In this document: positions 25,892 to 36,255 of the stretch, in pieces
Numbering within the stretch: position 1 is the first letter of the stretch
Layout of the letters: each line of letters begins with the position of its first letter
DNA from: Lachnospiraceae bacterium
GTDB taxonomy: Bacteria; Bacillota; Clostridia; Lachnospirales; Lachnospiraceae
Assembly: GCA_015057525.1 (NCBI GenBank)
Contig: SVEE01000001.1
Coordinates: 372,001-436,000, forward strand
DNA length: 64,000 bases
Direction: 5' to 3'
The notes under the pieces: model-generated
What the model saw: the letters and a program-made list of their open reading frames with translations, nothing else
Database searches by the model: none
Told to the model about the DNA's origin: nothing
Made by a program: the position numbers and the translations under genes

Positions 25892-26707
25892 ATGAAGAAG
25901 TTTTTTGCTCTATGTAGCATTATAGTTCTATCATTATTCGCTGTGGGTTGTACAAAGACAATTGAGCTTTCTGATGAAGAGAGTAAACTTATTGCAGAGT
26001 ACGCAGCAGAACTATTGATTAAGTATGATAGAAATATAAACTTAAAATATGACGAAGCTAATGCCGGGCAAATTGAATTAGATACTGAAGTTGCAACAGA
26101 GGAAGCTACAACAGAAGAGATAACAACAGAGGAAGTGGCTGATATCACAACAGAGGAGATTCTTCCAGAGATAGCTACACCTGAAGATTCCCAGCCGGAA
26201 GATGATGAACCTTCTGTTCTACCTGAGGATAATAGTGAGGTTGTAACTGAGGATATAGATGACGAAGATGTCAAGGATTCTAGCTATGATATTGGAGCAT
26301 TTGTAGGAGAATCCAATGTATCTGTTCAGTATATGTACTATATGGTTACAGACCATTATCCATCTTACGATAAGGATGGTATGTACATAGAAATTGAGGC
26401 TCCGACAGGTTATAAGCTACTTGTATTAAAATTCAAGATAGAGAATAAGACTAACGAAGACCAGTATATTGACTTATATTCTAAGGATATCGAATACAAG
26501 ATTATTCTTGATAATGCTAGAAGTGCTAAGCAGATGTTGACTATTTTGATGGATGATTTATATACATATCAGGATACAGTTGAAGCTAGCATGTATGAAG
26601 AAGTTGTATTGTTGTTCCAACTTTCAGATTCTATTGCGGAAAGTATGGAAGATATTAAGCTAAAGGTGGACAATGGTACAGACGAAGTTACAATTCAACT
26701 TCAATAA
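25892..26707 (+). CDS. Lipoprotein with DUF4352-like domain
   Basis: A 271-residue lipoprotein. A signal peptide and lipobox FAVGC place the lipidated Cys near residue 20. A linker rich in Thr and Glu (TTEEITTEEVADITTEE type, about residues 62-115) leads to a C-terminal beta-sandwich (about 140-271) with LLVLKFKIENKTNEDQYIDL, resembling DUF4352 or immunoglobulin-like lipoprotein domains. GGAGGA precedes ATG 25892; an in-frame ATG at 25868 has no ribosome site. It lies after the two-component system and may respond to it (inference). Confidence 0.75.
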   Translation: MKKFFALCSIIVLSLFAVGCTKTIELSDEESKLIAEYAAELLIKYDRNINLKYDEANAGQIELDTEVATEEATTEEITTEEVADITTEEILPEIATPEDSQPEDDEPSVLPEDNSEVVTEDIDDEDVKDSSYDIGAFVGESNVSVQYMYYMVTDHYPSYDKDGMYIEIEAPTGYKLLVLKFKIENKTNEDQYIDLYSKDIEYKIILDNARSAKQMLTILMDDLYTYQDTVEASMYEEVVLLFQLSDSIAESMEDIKLKVDNGTDEVTIQLQ

Positions 26708-26743
26708 ATAGATTATTACTTACTAAACAGGGAGGGTACACAT

Positions 26744-27658
26744 ATGGATTCAAATATTATACTTGAGAGTGGAACTAATGAGCTTGAGGTGTTAGAGTTC
26801 GTTATTAACGGCAATCATTACGGCATTAATGTAGAGAAGGTAAGAGAAATCTTGACATATCAAGAGGTTACACCTATACCTAACTCACATCCTTGTATCG
26901 AAGGTATCTTTATGCCACGTGGTGATATTATTACAGTTATTGATTTATTCCAGGCATTAGGATTTCCTAATGAAGATAAGAAAAACAATTTCTTGATTGT
27001 AACCAATTTTAACAATCTTAATATTGCCTTTGATGTTCAGACAGTATTAGGTATTAACAGAGTTTCATGGTCGGATGTTGTTAAGCCAGATGCTACAGTA
27101 AGTGGTCCGGGAACTGGTATTGCAACAGGTATTATAAAGCACTTAGACAATCTACTTATAATTCTTGATTTTGAGCGTATAGTTGAGACAATTTGTCCTG
27201 AGACAAGCTTAAAAGTTTCTCAGATTAATGCATTAGGTGATAGAGAGCGTAATGAGATTCCTATACTTATTGCAGAGGATTCTATGATGCTTTGTCAGCT
27301 TATTAAGGATTCTCTTAACAAGGCAGGATACACTAAGCTTACTATTAAGAACAATGGTCAGGAAGCTTGGGATTATCTCATGCAGCTCAAGAAAAACAAT
27401 GGTGTTGAGTACGGTGCTAAATGTCTTATTACGGACATAGAGATGCCGCAGATGGATGGTCATAGACTTATTAAGCTTGTAAGAGATACAGAAGGCTTAA
27501 AACATATACCAGTAGTTATTTTCTCTTCTCTTATCAATGATGATATGAAGAGAAAGGGTGATCTTTTAGGTGCTAATGCACAGATTAGTAAGCCTGAGAT
27601 AGGTTCTCTGGTTAATATTTTAGATAATTTAATTGGTGACCATATATATGGTAAATAA
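26744..27658 (+). CDS. cheV: Chemotaxis coupling protein CheV
   Basis: A CheW-like adaptor fused to a receiver; it couples chemoreceptors to CheA and aids adaptation. In the 304-residue protein the CheW domain spans about residues 15-160 (NHYGINVEKVREIL, then MPRGDIITVIDLFQ). The receiver spans about 172-300, with an acidic LIAEDSMM, Asp in LITDIEMPQMDGHR, Ser in IFSSL and Lys in ISKPEIG. No flagellar or other che genes are in the window, but its presence suggests a motile cell. Confidence 0.93.
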   Translation: MDSNIILESGTNELEVLEFVINGNHYGINVEKVREILTYQEVTPIPNSHPCIEGIFMPRGDIITVIDLFQALGFPNEDKKNNFLIVTNFNNLNIAFDVQTVLGINRVSWSDVVKPDATVSGPGTGIATGIIKHLDNLLIILDFERIVETICPETSLKVSQINALGDRERNEIPILIAEDSMMLCQLIKDSLNKAGYTKLTIKNNGQEAWDYLMQLKKNNGVEYGAKCLITDIEMPQMDGHRLIKLVRDTEGLKHIPVVIFSSLINDDMKRKGDLLGANAQISKPEIGSLVNILDNLIGDHIYGK

Positions 27659-27668
27659 GTAAAACAAG

Positions 27669-27693
27669 TGCCGGTGGTTGTTAACTGCCGGCA
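27669..27693 (+). terminator. Strong hairpin between cheV and argD, weak terminator
   Basis: An 11-bp stem from TGCCGGTGGTT to AACTGCCGGCA with a 3-base loop and two G-T pairs. It is followed only by TAAAAATTT rather than a T run, so it may be a processing site or an inefficient terminator. Confidence 0.5.
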
Positions 27694-27714
27694 TAAAAAT
27701 TTGAGGTGAGAATG

Positions 27715-28926
27715 ATGAATTTAAAGGATACAGGCAAAACAAAGGAAGAACTTAAAGAGTTATATAATACATATTTTTACGAGACATTTAAGCGTTTTGA
27801 TTTTATCGCAGATAAGGGTGAAGGCTCATATATAATAGCTGAGGATGGAAAAGAATATCTTGATTTTATGGCAGGTATAGCAGTTAATAGTACAGGTCAT
27901 TGTAATGAGAGAGTTGCCAAGGCTATTGCTGAACAGTGCCAGACAATGATACATGCTTCAAACTATTGTTATACTGTGCCTCAGGTAATGTTAGCAGAAT
28001 TAATTTGCAAGAACATTGGAATGGAAAAGATTTATTTCCAAAATTCAGGGGCAGAGGCAAATGAAGCAATGATTAAACTTGCTCGTAAATACGGCAAGGA
28101 TAATTTTGGACCAAATAGATACAAGATAGTAACTGCATCAAATAGCTTCCACGGAAGAACACTTGCAACTCTTGCAGCTACAGGACAGCCGGGAACTGCT
28201 ATTCAGAATAATTATGATCCCTTTATTCCTGGATTTACATATGCAGAGTACAATAATTTAGAGTCATTTGCTGCAGCTTGTGATGAGGATACAATAGCAG
28301 TTATGGTTGAGCCAGTTCAGGGTGAAGGTGGAGTTATACCAGCAACTAAGGAATTCTTACAGGGGCTTAGAAAGCTTTGTGATGAGAAAAACATGCTCCT
28401 TCTTTTTGATGAAGTGCAAACTGGATGGGGACGTACAGGAAGTCTTATGGCATATATGGATTTTGGTGTTAAGCCAGATTGTGTTAGTATGGCTAAGGCA
28501 ATGGGTGGTGGAATGCCTATTGGAGCTATGTGTACTAGCAGTAAGCTTGCTCTTACATTTGGTCCTGGTGCACATGGAAGTACATATGCGGGTAACCCAG
28601 TGGCATGTGCAGCGTCATATGCTCAAATTAGTGAAATTATAGAAGAAAATCTTTCTGAAAATTCTCTTAAGATGGGAGAGTATTTAAGAGGATTATTAGC
28701 TAAGCTTCCTTGTGTAAAAGAGGTAAGAGGCAAGGGCCTCATGATTGGTGTTGAGTTTACTAAGGATATTTCTAATGATGTTAAATACAATGCTGCAGAT
28801 GAAGGATTACTAATAACTGCTGTAAGACCTGCAGTTATTAGACTCGTACCTCCACTTAATATTACTGAGTCAGATTGTGATAAAGCATTTGACATATTGA
28901 ACAATGTTGTAACAAAGCTTGTTTAA
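27715..28926 (+). CDS. argD: Acetylornithine aminotransferase
   Basis: PLP enzyme that makes N-acetylornithine in arginine synthesis. The 403-residue class-III aminotransferase has GKEYLDFMAGIAVNSTGH, the QNSGAEANEAMIKLAR phosphate-binding region, EPVQGEGGV, LLFDEVQTGWGRTG, and the PLP lysine in VSMAKAMGGGMPIGAM. GAGGTG ends six bases before ATG 27715; another ATG three bases earlier is possible. It stands alone, away from argR and other arg genes. No clear ARG box was seen in the 56 bases upstream. Confidence 0.92.
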   Translation: MNLKDTGKTKEELKELYNTYFYETFKRFDFIADKGEGSYIIAEDGKEYLDFMAGIAVNSTGHCNERVAKAIAEQCQTMIHASNYCYTVPQVMLAELICKNIGMEKIYFQNSGAEANEAMIKLARKYGKDNFGPNRYKIVTASNSFHGRTLATLAATGQPGTAIQNNYDPFIPGFTYAEYNNLESFAAACDEDTIAVMVEPVQGEGGVIPATKEFLQGLRKLCDEKNMLLLFDEVQTGWGRTGSLMAYMDFGVKPDCVSMAKAMGGGMPIGAMCTSSKLALTFGPGAHGSTYAGNPVACAASYAQISEIIEENLSENSLKMGEYLRGLLAKLPCVKEVRGKGLMIGVEFTKDISNDVKYNAADEGLLITAVRPAVIRLVPPLNITESDCDKAFDILNNVVTKLV

Positions 28927-28995
28927 TATGTTGTTATGTGGATAGAATATTATTTATATGTTTTAATAAATGATGTGAATTAATGAGGTATATCA

Positions 28996-30375
28996 ATGGA
29001 AAGAAAAAATGCATGGACAACGTACAACAAAAAGCAGATTAATGAGCTAGAGAAGGTATGTAAGGGGTATCAGGATTTTCTTGATAAAGGAAAAACTGAG
29101 AGAGAATGTGTAAAGGTAATTATAGATTTAGCTAAGAAGCAGGGGTATCAGGATCTTGCCGATATTATCAAGGATAAGAAGAAGCTTAAGGCCGGAGATA
29201 AGGTATATGCTGTTTGCATGGATAAAACCGTTGCTATGTTCAATATTGGAACAAAGAAGCTTGAAAAGGGTATGAACATTTTGGGGGCACATATTGATTC
29301 GCCTAGAATGGATGTAAAGCAGAATCCTTTATATGAAAATGGTGATTTCGCATATTTAGATACTCACTATTATGGTGGTATTAAGAAATATCAGTGGGTA
29401 ACTCTTCCTTTGGCAATACATGGTGTTGTAGTTAAGAAGGATGGTACAGTTATTGATATTTGTATTGGTGAGAAGAAGGACGACCCTGTATTTTGCGTTA
29501 CAGATCTTCTTATTCATTTGGCAGGAGAGCAGATGGAGAAGAAGGCTGGAAAGGTTATTGAAGGCGAGAATCTAGATATACTTTTTGGAAGTAAGAAGCT
29601 TAAGGATAAGGACAAGGATGCTGTTAAGGCTGGTGTCTTAGAGATTTTAAAGGAACAGTATGATATTGAGGAGGAAGACTTTATATCAGCTGAGCTTGAA
29701 ATTGTACCAGCAGGACATGCAAGAGAAGCGGGAATCGATAGAAGTATGATAATGGCATATGGTCAGGACGACAGAGTATGTGCTTACACTTCCCTTATGG
29801 CTATGCTTGATGTGGATAAGGTTGAAAAAACAACCTGCTGTCTTCTTACAGACAAGGAAGAAATAGGCAGTGTTGGAGCTACAGGTATGCGTTCCATGTT
29901 CTTTGAGAACACCGTAGCTGAAATAATGAATGCATTAGGTGAGTTTAATGAGCTTTCTCTCAGAAGATGTCTTGCAAAGTCAAGTATGCTTTCATCAGAT
30001 GTTAATGCTGCGTATGACCCACTTTTTGCCAGTGCATTTGATAAAAACAATGCATCATATTTTGGAAGAGGAATGGTATTTAGTAAGTTTACAGGTTCAA
30101 GAGGTAAATCCGGCTCTAACGATGCCAATGCAGAGTATATTGCTCGTATAAGAAATATGATGGACCAAAATGATATATGCTACCAGACAGCAGAGCTTGG
30201 AAAGGTTGATGTGGGCGGTGGTGGAACTATTGCCTATATTCTATCCCTTTATGGTATGGAGGTTATAGATTGTGGAGTGGCAGTGCTTAATATGCATGCT
30301 CCATGGGAAGTAACATCTAAGGCTGATATATATGAGACTTTAAAGGGATACAAGGTATTCTTAAAGGAAGCATAG
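28996..30375 (+). CDS. M18 family aminopeptidase
   Basis: A cytosolic zinc metallo-aminopeptidase, 459 residues. Metal-binding and catalytic motifs are GAHIDSPRMD (His99 and Asp101), MAYGQDDRVCAYTSL, LTDKEEIGSVGATG and VLNMHAPWEV near the C-terminus, all typical of M18. It has no signal peptide. It likely recycles peptides. The start codon follows a GAGG. Confidence 0.9.
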   Translation: MERKNAWTTYNKKQINELEKVCKGYQDFLDKGKTERECVKVIIDLAKKQGYQDLADIIKDKKKLKAGDKVYAVCMDKTVAMFNIGTKKLEKGMNILGAHIDSPRMDVKQNPLYENGDFAYLDTHYYGGIKKYQWVTLPLAIHGVVVKKDGTVIDICIGEKKDDPVFCVTDLLIHLAGEQMEKKAGKVIEGENLDILFGSKKLKDKDKDAVKAGVLEILKEQYDIEEEDFISAELEIVPAGHAREAGIDRSMIMAYGQDDRVCAYTSLMAMLDVDKVEKTTCCLLTDKEEIGSVGATGMRSMFFENTVAEIMNALGEFNELSLRRCLAKSSMLSSDVNAAYDPLFASAFDKNNASYFGRGMVFSKFTGSRGKSGSNDANAEYIARIRNMMDQNDICYQTAELGKVDVGGGGTIAYILSLYGMEVIDCGVAVLNMHAPWEVTSKADIYETLKGYKVFLKEA

Positions 30376-30402
30376 TACCGATATAGATGAGGATATTCAC
30401 CT

Positions 30403-33400
30403 ATGAAAAAAACATATGGATTATATAAAAAATTAATATGTTTTCAGATAATGGCTGCACTTTTAGTGGGCCTTTTTCTGGTGCCTGAAATTCCTGCCAT
30501 TGCAAAAGACACATTTATGTCAAAATTTATACAAACTGTATACAACCAGAACAATGGCATAGGAAGTAATGAAGTAAACTGTATTTATCAGTCTTCGTCA
30601 GGATATATTTGGTTTGGTACAGATGGAGGATTATATAGGTCTAATGGTTCCAGCTTCCAAAGTATTAACCTTTGGGATACTGATAGAACAGATGTGTACA
30701 CAATTAACTGTATTATTCAGGACAAAGAAGGTCGTATGTGGATTGGTACAGACAATTATGGTCTTTTCTATATAGAAAGTGGAGAGACATATCACCTCCA
30801 GGATGAGTATTACAATGGAATAAAGCAGATTCATGATGTCTGCCAGACAGAAGAAGGAGATATATATGTAGCCACATCTCAAGGTCTTTTTCTTTGCAAC
30901 AAAAATGAAAACGGTAATATGGTACTTAATGCCTATGCTGACAGTGATATAGCCTCCATGGAATTTTCAGAGATTGAATTTTTCAAAGGAAATATCTGGG
31001 CAATTAGTGGAACAGATAAAATATATATTCTTGAAGAAAATGATGTAAGAAATGTTGTTGATACATCAGATATTCTTAGTGATGAACTTACATCTTTAGA
31101 TGTTCAGGGTGAATATATTTACTTTGGTAGTACAGGTCAGAGCATTTTAAGATACAGCAATGTAGGTAAATATAAGATTTTGACAGCTAGCATTGAAGGT
31201 ATCAACAGTGTAATGCAGGATAGTAACGGTTACGTTTGGGTATGTGCAGATAATGGTGTTGGATATTTCTTATCTGAGGGTTCCTTTGTCAAAATTAATG
31301 ATTGTGAAATTGACAGTTATTTGTCTGACATGATACAGGATTACGAGGGTAATTACTGGATATCATCAACACGTATGGGTGTACTTCTGCTTTCAAGAAG
31401 TAAATTTACAGATTTTAATATGTATGTGGGTATGCAGGAGACTATGGTCAATGCTGTTCACATTTATGGTAATCACAAATATATTGGAACAGATGATGGT
31501 CTTATAATATATGATTCAAGTAACGAGCGTATTAATAATGAATTAACTGATATGTTAAATGGTATCAGTGTAAGACATATAACTAATGATTCAAATGGTA
31601 ACATATGGATTAGCACTTATCGTAAATATGGATTAGTAAAGGTTTCTTATAATGGAAGTATCTCATATTATGATAGAGGAGATAATCTCCCTAGCATTGT
31701 TACAAACTGTTCTCTTGTATTACAGGACGGAAGTGTTGCTGTAGGTACTGAGTCAGGTGTGGCAATTATTGGAGCGGATGGTGTTGTAAATGCAACATTC
31801 GAAGAAAAAGACGGAATTACTGCTAGTGTTTCTTGTTTGTATCAAGGAGAAGATAACAAGCTTTATGTAGGTACAGATGGTAGTGGAATATATGCCATAA
31901 CCTTAGGTGTTGAGCCTAAAGTTGAAAATTATACTGTAGATGACGGTTTGAATTCAAATGTTGTAACAACGATAGTAAAGGGTAATGAAGGTATATGGAT
32001 TGGTACTGATAATGGACTTTGTTTCTATAAGGATGCATTTAGAGGAATTAGCAATATTGAATATTCAAACAGTATATATGATGTAATTATTACAGAGGAG
32101 ACATTTTGGATCATAGGTTCTTTGGGTGTGCTAAAGACTACAGAGGAAGAACTTCTTGGAAGTCAAGGTATATCTGGAAGATATTTTGATTCAAACGATG
32201 GTCTCTCAAAAACATTGAATAGTATAAGTAATTCTACTATAGATAAGAACGGAATATTATATGTATGCTGTAATAACGGAATATATACCTTGGATACAAA
32301 TAATATTTACTACAATATTACGCCTCCAAGAATTAAGGTAACGGCTATTGATATAGATGGAGTTACCTATGAGTTTGATGATTTGGCAGATGGTCTTAGA
32401 ATTAAGAGCGATGTGTCAAGAGTTACAATATCCTTTGCAGTGTTTAGCTATGGTAACAGAGAAGATATTCAGGTTGAGTATTCTCTAAATGGTTTTGATG
32501 AACAACCAATTATTATATCTGGCACAGATATGATGCAGGCGGTATACACAAATCTTGATGGTGGAGTGTATGAGTTTGTAATTACAGCTTCAAATGGCGA
32601 CGGAACATTGTGTGAAAGTAAGGTTTCCTTTATTATTGAAAAGGAAAATAGTTTTTTTGAAAATCCAGCGGCCAGAATTGGATTTCTAGTGCTTATTTTA
32701 ATAGCACTTGCTTTAATGATAATTGGTTTCATAATGCTTCAGAAGAAGATTAAGAAGAAAAATATAGCACTTGAGCAGCTTTCTAAGGAGCATGAGGAAG
32801 CTGTTAAGTCAAGTAGTGCTAAAAATGACTATCTTGCAAACATGAGTAACGAGATTAAGACGCCTATAAATGCAATGATGGTTAAGGCAGAAGAGCTTCA
32901 TAACCTTATTGGGGATAACGAAAGTTATAGCGATATAATCAAGAGTATATATAACACAGGTAATGATATTATAGGTAAGGTTGATGATATTATTTTACTT
33001 GCTAAGATTGAAGCAGGTAAGGTTGATATGATAAAAGCACCTTATTCAATATCTACCATGATGTATGACCTTTCGGAAATTGTTATACAGAAAATAGGTG
33101 AGCGTTCGGTTAAGTTCTTTGTTGAAATAGGTGAAAATGTAACCGATATGGTTATTGGTGATTCAGAAAAAATAAAGGATATACTTAAGAGAATTTTAGA
33201 TAATTCCATTAAGTTTACCAAGGAGGGTTCTATTACTCTTTCTGTAGATTGCTATGCTTATGGAGATAAGGCTCACCACGATATAGTTAATGTTGTATTT
33301 ACAATAGCTGATACCGGAATCGGTATTCAGGAAGAGCGATTAGAGAGTCTTTTTGAGATATATAATATTGCAGATAATGTTAAGAATAATCCTCATTCAG

Positions 33401-34677
33401 GAAATGGAGTTGGACTTGCTATTGCTAAGGGTTATGCGGACCTTATGGATGGTGAAATTGAGGTTGAAAGTTCATACGGTGCAGGTTCTACATTTACATT
33501 TACACTTAACCAGAAGGTTACAGACAAATATAACCAGGGTCATGTTGTATCCAAGATAGAGGGTACAGTCTCTAAGGAAACTGCTGAGAAATTGTGGTTA
33601 CCTGAGGTTAATGCTTTGTTGGTGGATGATGATGAGGTAAGTAGAGAGGTGTCTCTTAAAGCACTTTCTCAATTTGAAATGAAGATTGATGTGGCGTCTT
33701 CTGGTGTTAGCGCAATAGATATGGCTTTGAACAATGATTATGATGTTGTGTTCATGGATGTTGCCATGCCGATTATGAATGGCATGGAAGCAATGATGGA
33801 AATAAGGGAATTGGCAGATGTAAAATATAGTATTTTACCGATTATTGCCATGGATACCAATGCTATTGAAGAAAACAAAGAAGAATTGCTTAGTGCTGGT
33901 TTTACAGATAGTGTTCTTAAACCTATGGATATTAAACGAGTGGCTGCCATATTAAAGGATTGTTTGCCTGAGGATAAAATTAAGGAAAAGGCTAACGATA
34001 TAGAGCAGTATATTGAGGAATCAAGATATGGAGAAGGTTTAAATCGATTAAGAGAGTATCTTGATATCGAAGTAGCCATAGGTAAGATAGGTGGAAGTAT
34101 AGATGTATTCAACAAACTTATCGTTGCTTATTACAATCAAAATGCTAATGCTATAGATGAGTTGAAAGAAAAGGTAGGGAAGGATATTAGAGGCTTCAAG
34201 ACTAAGATTCACTCCCTTAGAACAACAAGCATCAATATTGGAGCATATGACTTTGCACATCAGGCATTAAAGATTGAAGCTGCCATAAACATAGGTAATC
34301 GAGAGTATATTAGTAATAACATTGATGAACTTATTGATGAATTATCTACTATAATTCTTGCTGTAGAGGATTACATGGACTTTATTGACGGTTTATCAGG
34401 TGTATCAGATGAAGAATTAAGTCAGCGTAATCAGGCTGAAAAGGAAAGTAAGAAGGAAGAAAAGCAGGTCATTGACTTTACTATTTTGGAATCAATCAAA
34501 TATTCATCTTTGGAGAAAGATTTTGAAGAAGTAGACAAATATATGAATGAACTTGCTGCAAATGAATATAAGGGCGACGACAATGAATTTATTTCAGTGT
34601 TGAAAGAAGCGATAGAGGCTAGAAATATAGAAACCATAGATGAGTTAGTTACAACTTATATGGATTTAAAAATGTAG
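30403..34677 (+). CDS. Hybrid two-component sensor with beta-propeller, HATPase, receiver and HPt; kinase His replaced by Asn
   Basis: A 1424-residue membrane protein. It has an N-terminal signal anchor, then two-component-regulator propeller repeats (about 45-640, many IWIGTDNG-type strands), a Y_Y_Y domain (about 655-745) and a membrane helix (about 757-779). The dimerisation helix reads ANMSNEIKTPINAMM. The phosphoaccepting His of the H-box is Asn816 (codon AAC, 32848-32850). The HATPase has ILDNSIKFT, ADTGIGI and GNGVGLAI. The receiver has DDDE, Asp1119 and LKPMD. A C-terminal HPt domain keeps His1270 in KIHSLRTTS. It resembles hybrid sensors that detect polysaccharides. Autokinase activity in the classical way is doubtful. 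Confidence 0.88.
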   Translation: MKKTYGLYKKLICFQIMAALLVGLFLVPEIPAIAKDTFMSKFIQTVYNQNNGIGSNEVNCIYQSSSGYIWFGTDGGLYRSNGSSFQSINLWDTDRTDVYTINCIIQDKEGRMWIGTDNYGLFYIESGETYHLQDEYYNGIKQIHDVCQTEEGDIYVATSQGLFLCNKNENGNMVLNAYADSDIASMEFSEIEFFKGNIWAISGTDKIYILEENDVRNVVDTSDILSDELTSLDVQGEYIYFGSTGQSILRYSNVGKYKILTASIEGINSVMQDSNGYVWVCADNGVGYFLSEGSFVKINDCEIDSYLSDMIQDYEGNYWISSTRMGVLLLSRSKFTDFNMYVGMQETMVNAVHIYGNHKYIGTDDGLIIYDSSNERINNELTDMLNGISVRHITNDSNGNIWISTYRKYGLVKVSYNGSISYYDRGDNLPSIVTNCSLVLQDGSVAVGTESGVAIIGADGVVNATFEEKDGITASVSCLYQGEDNKLYVGTDGSGIYAITLGVEPKVENYTVDDGLNSNVVTTIVKGNEGIWIGTDNGLCFYKDAFRGISNIEYSNSIYDVIITEETFWIIGSLGVLKTTEEELLGSQGISGRYFDSNDGLSKTLNSISNSTIDKNGILYVCCNNGIYTLDTNNIYYNITPPRIKVTAIDIDGVTYEFDDLADGLRIKSDVSRVTISFAVFSYGNREDIQVEYSLNGFDEQPIIISGTDMMQAVYTNLDGGVYEFVITASNGDGTLCESKVSFIIEKENSFFENPAARIGFLVLILIALALMIIGFIMLQKKIKKKNIALEQLSKEHEEAVKSSSAKNDYLANMSNEIKTPINAMMVKAEELHNLIGDNESYSDIIKSIYNTGNDIIGKVDDIILLAKIEAGKVDMIKAPYSISTMMYDLSEIVIQKIGERSVKFFVEIGENVTDMVIGDSEKIKDILKRILDNSIKFTKEGSITLSVDCYAYGDKAHHDIVNVVFTIADTGIGIQEERLESLFEIYNIADNVKNNPHSGNGVGLAIAKGYADLMDGEIEVESSYGAGSTFTFTLNQKVTDKYNQGHVVSKIEGTVSKETAEKLWLPEVNALLVDDDEVSREVSLKALSQFEMKIDVASSGVSAIDMALNNDYDVVFMDVAMPIMNGMEAMMEIRELADVKYSILPIIAMDTNAIEENKEELLSAGFTDSVLKPMDIKRVAAILKDCLPEDKIKEKANDIEQYIEESRYGEGLNRLREYLDIEVAIGKIGGSIDVFNKLIVAYYNQNANAIDELKEKVGKDIRGFKTKIHSLRTTSINIGAYDFAHQALKIEAAINIGNREYISNNIDELIDELSTIILAVEDYMDFIDGLSGVSDEELSQRNQAEKESKKEEKQVIDFTILESIKYSSLEKDFEEVDKYMNELAANEYKGDDNEFISVLKEAIEARNIETIDELVTTYMDLKM

Positions 34678-34702
34678 AAGAGCTGGAAGATACTAAAATA
34701 AC

Positions 34703-34730
34703 TTGACTTTTTTCGCCAAAATAGTATAAT
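34703..34730 (+). promoter_or_regulatory. SigmaA promoter of the trpBA T-box transcript
   Basis: TTGACT at 34703-34708, a 16-base spacer and TATAAT at 34725-34730, about 30 bases before the conserved T-box leader. Confidence 0.75.
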
Positions 34731-34759
34731 CAATCATGTTAAACTTAATAACTAAACCG

Positions 34760-35030
34760 TTGATGTGGAGATAAAAATAAACAGGGCACTTACAGAGAGT
34801 TGGGATTGCTGAGAACCGACAGAATGCTATTTATTAAATGGACCACGGAGGGCATAGTCAAAGGAACATAAGGTTCTGAGTATTCTATGACGCGACAGCA
34901 TGCGTGAGTTGCTAAGAGTATGTTAGTATTCTAATGAGAGTGTGGTTTTCACAAAACAAGGTGGCACCGCGGTAAAGTATATACCGTCCTTGATGACAGA
35001 AAAAGACTGTCATCAAGGATTTTTTTATTT
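34760..35030 (+). promoter_or_regulatory. T-box leader with tryptophan specifier
   Basis: A tRNA-sensing riboswitch controlling trpB-trpA. Visible elements are a 5' stem I region (CAGGGCACTTACAGAGAG at about 34782-34799), a likely specifier codon TGG at 34839-34841 followed by the usual A, the T-box bulge AGGTGGCACCGCGG at 34959-34972, and a terminator of 13 bp (34987-34999 with 35007-35019) plus seven T. Uncharged tRNA-Trp is expected to pair with the bulge and prevent termination. The exact 5' limit is approximate. Confidence 0.93.
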
Positions 35031-35070
35031 ATAAATACTAACTAAATTTTGATATATGGAGGATTTGATT

Positions 35071-36255
35071 ATGGAAAAGGGAAGATATGGTATCCATGGT
35101 GGACAATATATTCCGGAAACACTAATGGATGAGATTAAGAAGCTTGAGGAAGCATATGAATTTTACAAGAATGACAAAGAGTTTAATGATGAATTAAACA
35201 CATTGCTAAAGGAATATGCAGGAAGACCATCGCTTCTTTACTATGCAGAGAAGATGACTAAGGATCTAGGTGGAGCAAAGATTTATTTCAAAAGAGAGGA
35301 TTTAAATCATACAGGTTCTCATAAGATTAATAATGTTTTAGGACAGGCACTTCTCGCTAAGAAGATGGGAAAAACCAGAATTATTGCTGAGACTGGTGCA
35401 GGTCAACACGGTGTTGCCACAGCTACAGCAGCAGCCTTACTTGGTCTTGAATGTGAAATCTTTATGGGTAAAGAGGATACTATTAGGCAGGCACTTAATG
35501 TGTATCGTATGGAGCTTCTTGGAGCGAAGGTTAATGCTGTAGAGTCAGGTACACAAACTCTTAAGGATGCTGTCAATGAGTGTATGGGAGAGTGGACAAA
35601 GAGAGTAGATGATACACTTTATGTTCTTGGTTCTGTTATGGGACCGCATCCATTTCCAATGATTGTAAGAGATTTTCAGAGTGTAATAAGCAAAGAGGCG
35701 AGACAGCAGATTTTAGAGAAGGAAGGAAAGCTTCCAGATGTAGTTATGGCATGTGTTGGCGGTGGAAGTAATTCCATGGGAATGTTTTATGAGTTTATAA
35801 AGGACGAATCAGTTAAGCTTATTGGATGTGAGGCTGCGGGTCTTGGTGTAGATACAGATAAGACAGCTGCCACAGTTAATACAGGAAGTATTGGTATATT
35901 CCATGGTATGAAATCATATTTCTGTCAGGATGAATATGGTCAGATTGCACCAGTATATTCTATTTCTGCTGGTCTTGATTATCCAGGAGTAGGACCAGAG
36001 CATGCATATCTTCACGATATAGGAAGAGCAAGCTATGTGCCTGTAACAGATGATGAGGCTGTAAATGCATTTGAATATATTGCAAAAACAGAGGGTATTA
36101 TTGCTGCTATTGAGAGCTCCCATGCAGTTGCACATCTTATGAAGATTGCACCTACTATGAGCAAGGACCAAATTATTATATGTTGTCTTTCAGGAAGAGG
36201 AGACAAGGACGTTGCGGCAATAGCCAGATACAGAGGAGTTGATTTACATGAGTAA
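35071..36255 (+). CDS. trpB: Tryptophan synthase beta subunit
   Basis: PLP enzyme joining indole and serine. It has 394 residues, beginning [16 protein letters not shown]. The PLP lysine is in [16 protein letters not shown], and the phosphate-binding loop is in [24 protein letters not shown] and [11 protein letters not shown] are also conserved. ATG 35071 has GGAGG eight bases upstream. It overlaps trpA by eight bases. Expression is governed by the upstream tryptophan T-box. Confidence 0.96.
   Translation: MEKGRYGIHGGQYIPETLMDEIKKLEEAYEFYKNDKEFNDELNTLLKEYAGRPSLLYYAEKMTKDLGGAKIYFKREDLNHTGSHKINNVLGQALLAKKMGKTRIIAETGAGQHGVATATAAALLGLECEIFMGKEDTIRQALNVYRMELLGAKVNAVESGTQTLKDAVNECMGEWTKRVDDTLYVLGSVMGPHPFPMIVRDFQSVISKEARQQILEKEGKLPDVVMACVGGGSNSMGMFYEFIKDESVKLIGCEAAGLGVDTDKTAATVNTGSIGIFHGMKSYFCQDEYGQIAPVYSISAGLDYPGVGPEHAYLHDIGRASYVPVTDDEAVNAFEYIAKTEGIIAAIESSHAVAHLMKIAPTMSKDQIIICCLSGRGDKDVAAIARYRGVDLHE

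Noticed and set aside
26085-26165. Short tandem repeats suggesting a CRISPR or microsatellite
   Set aside because: These are imperfect codon repeats for Thr-Glu in a lipoprotein linker, without spacers.
25855-26274. Ser/Val-rich 139-codon minus-strand frame
   Set aside because: It is the complement of the Thr/Glu-rich linker of the lipoprotein gene; low-complexity composition explains the open frame.
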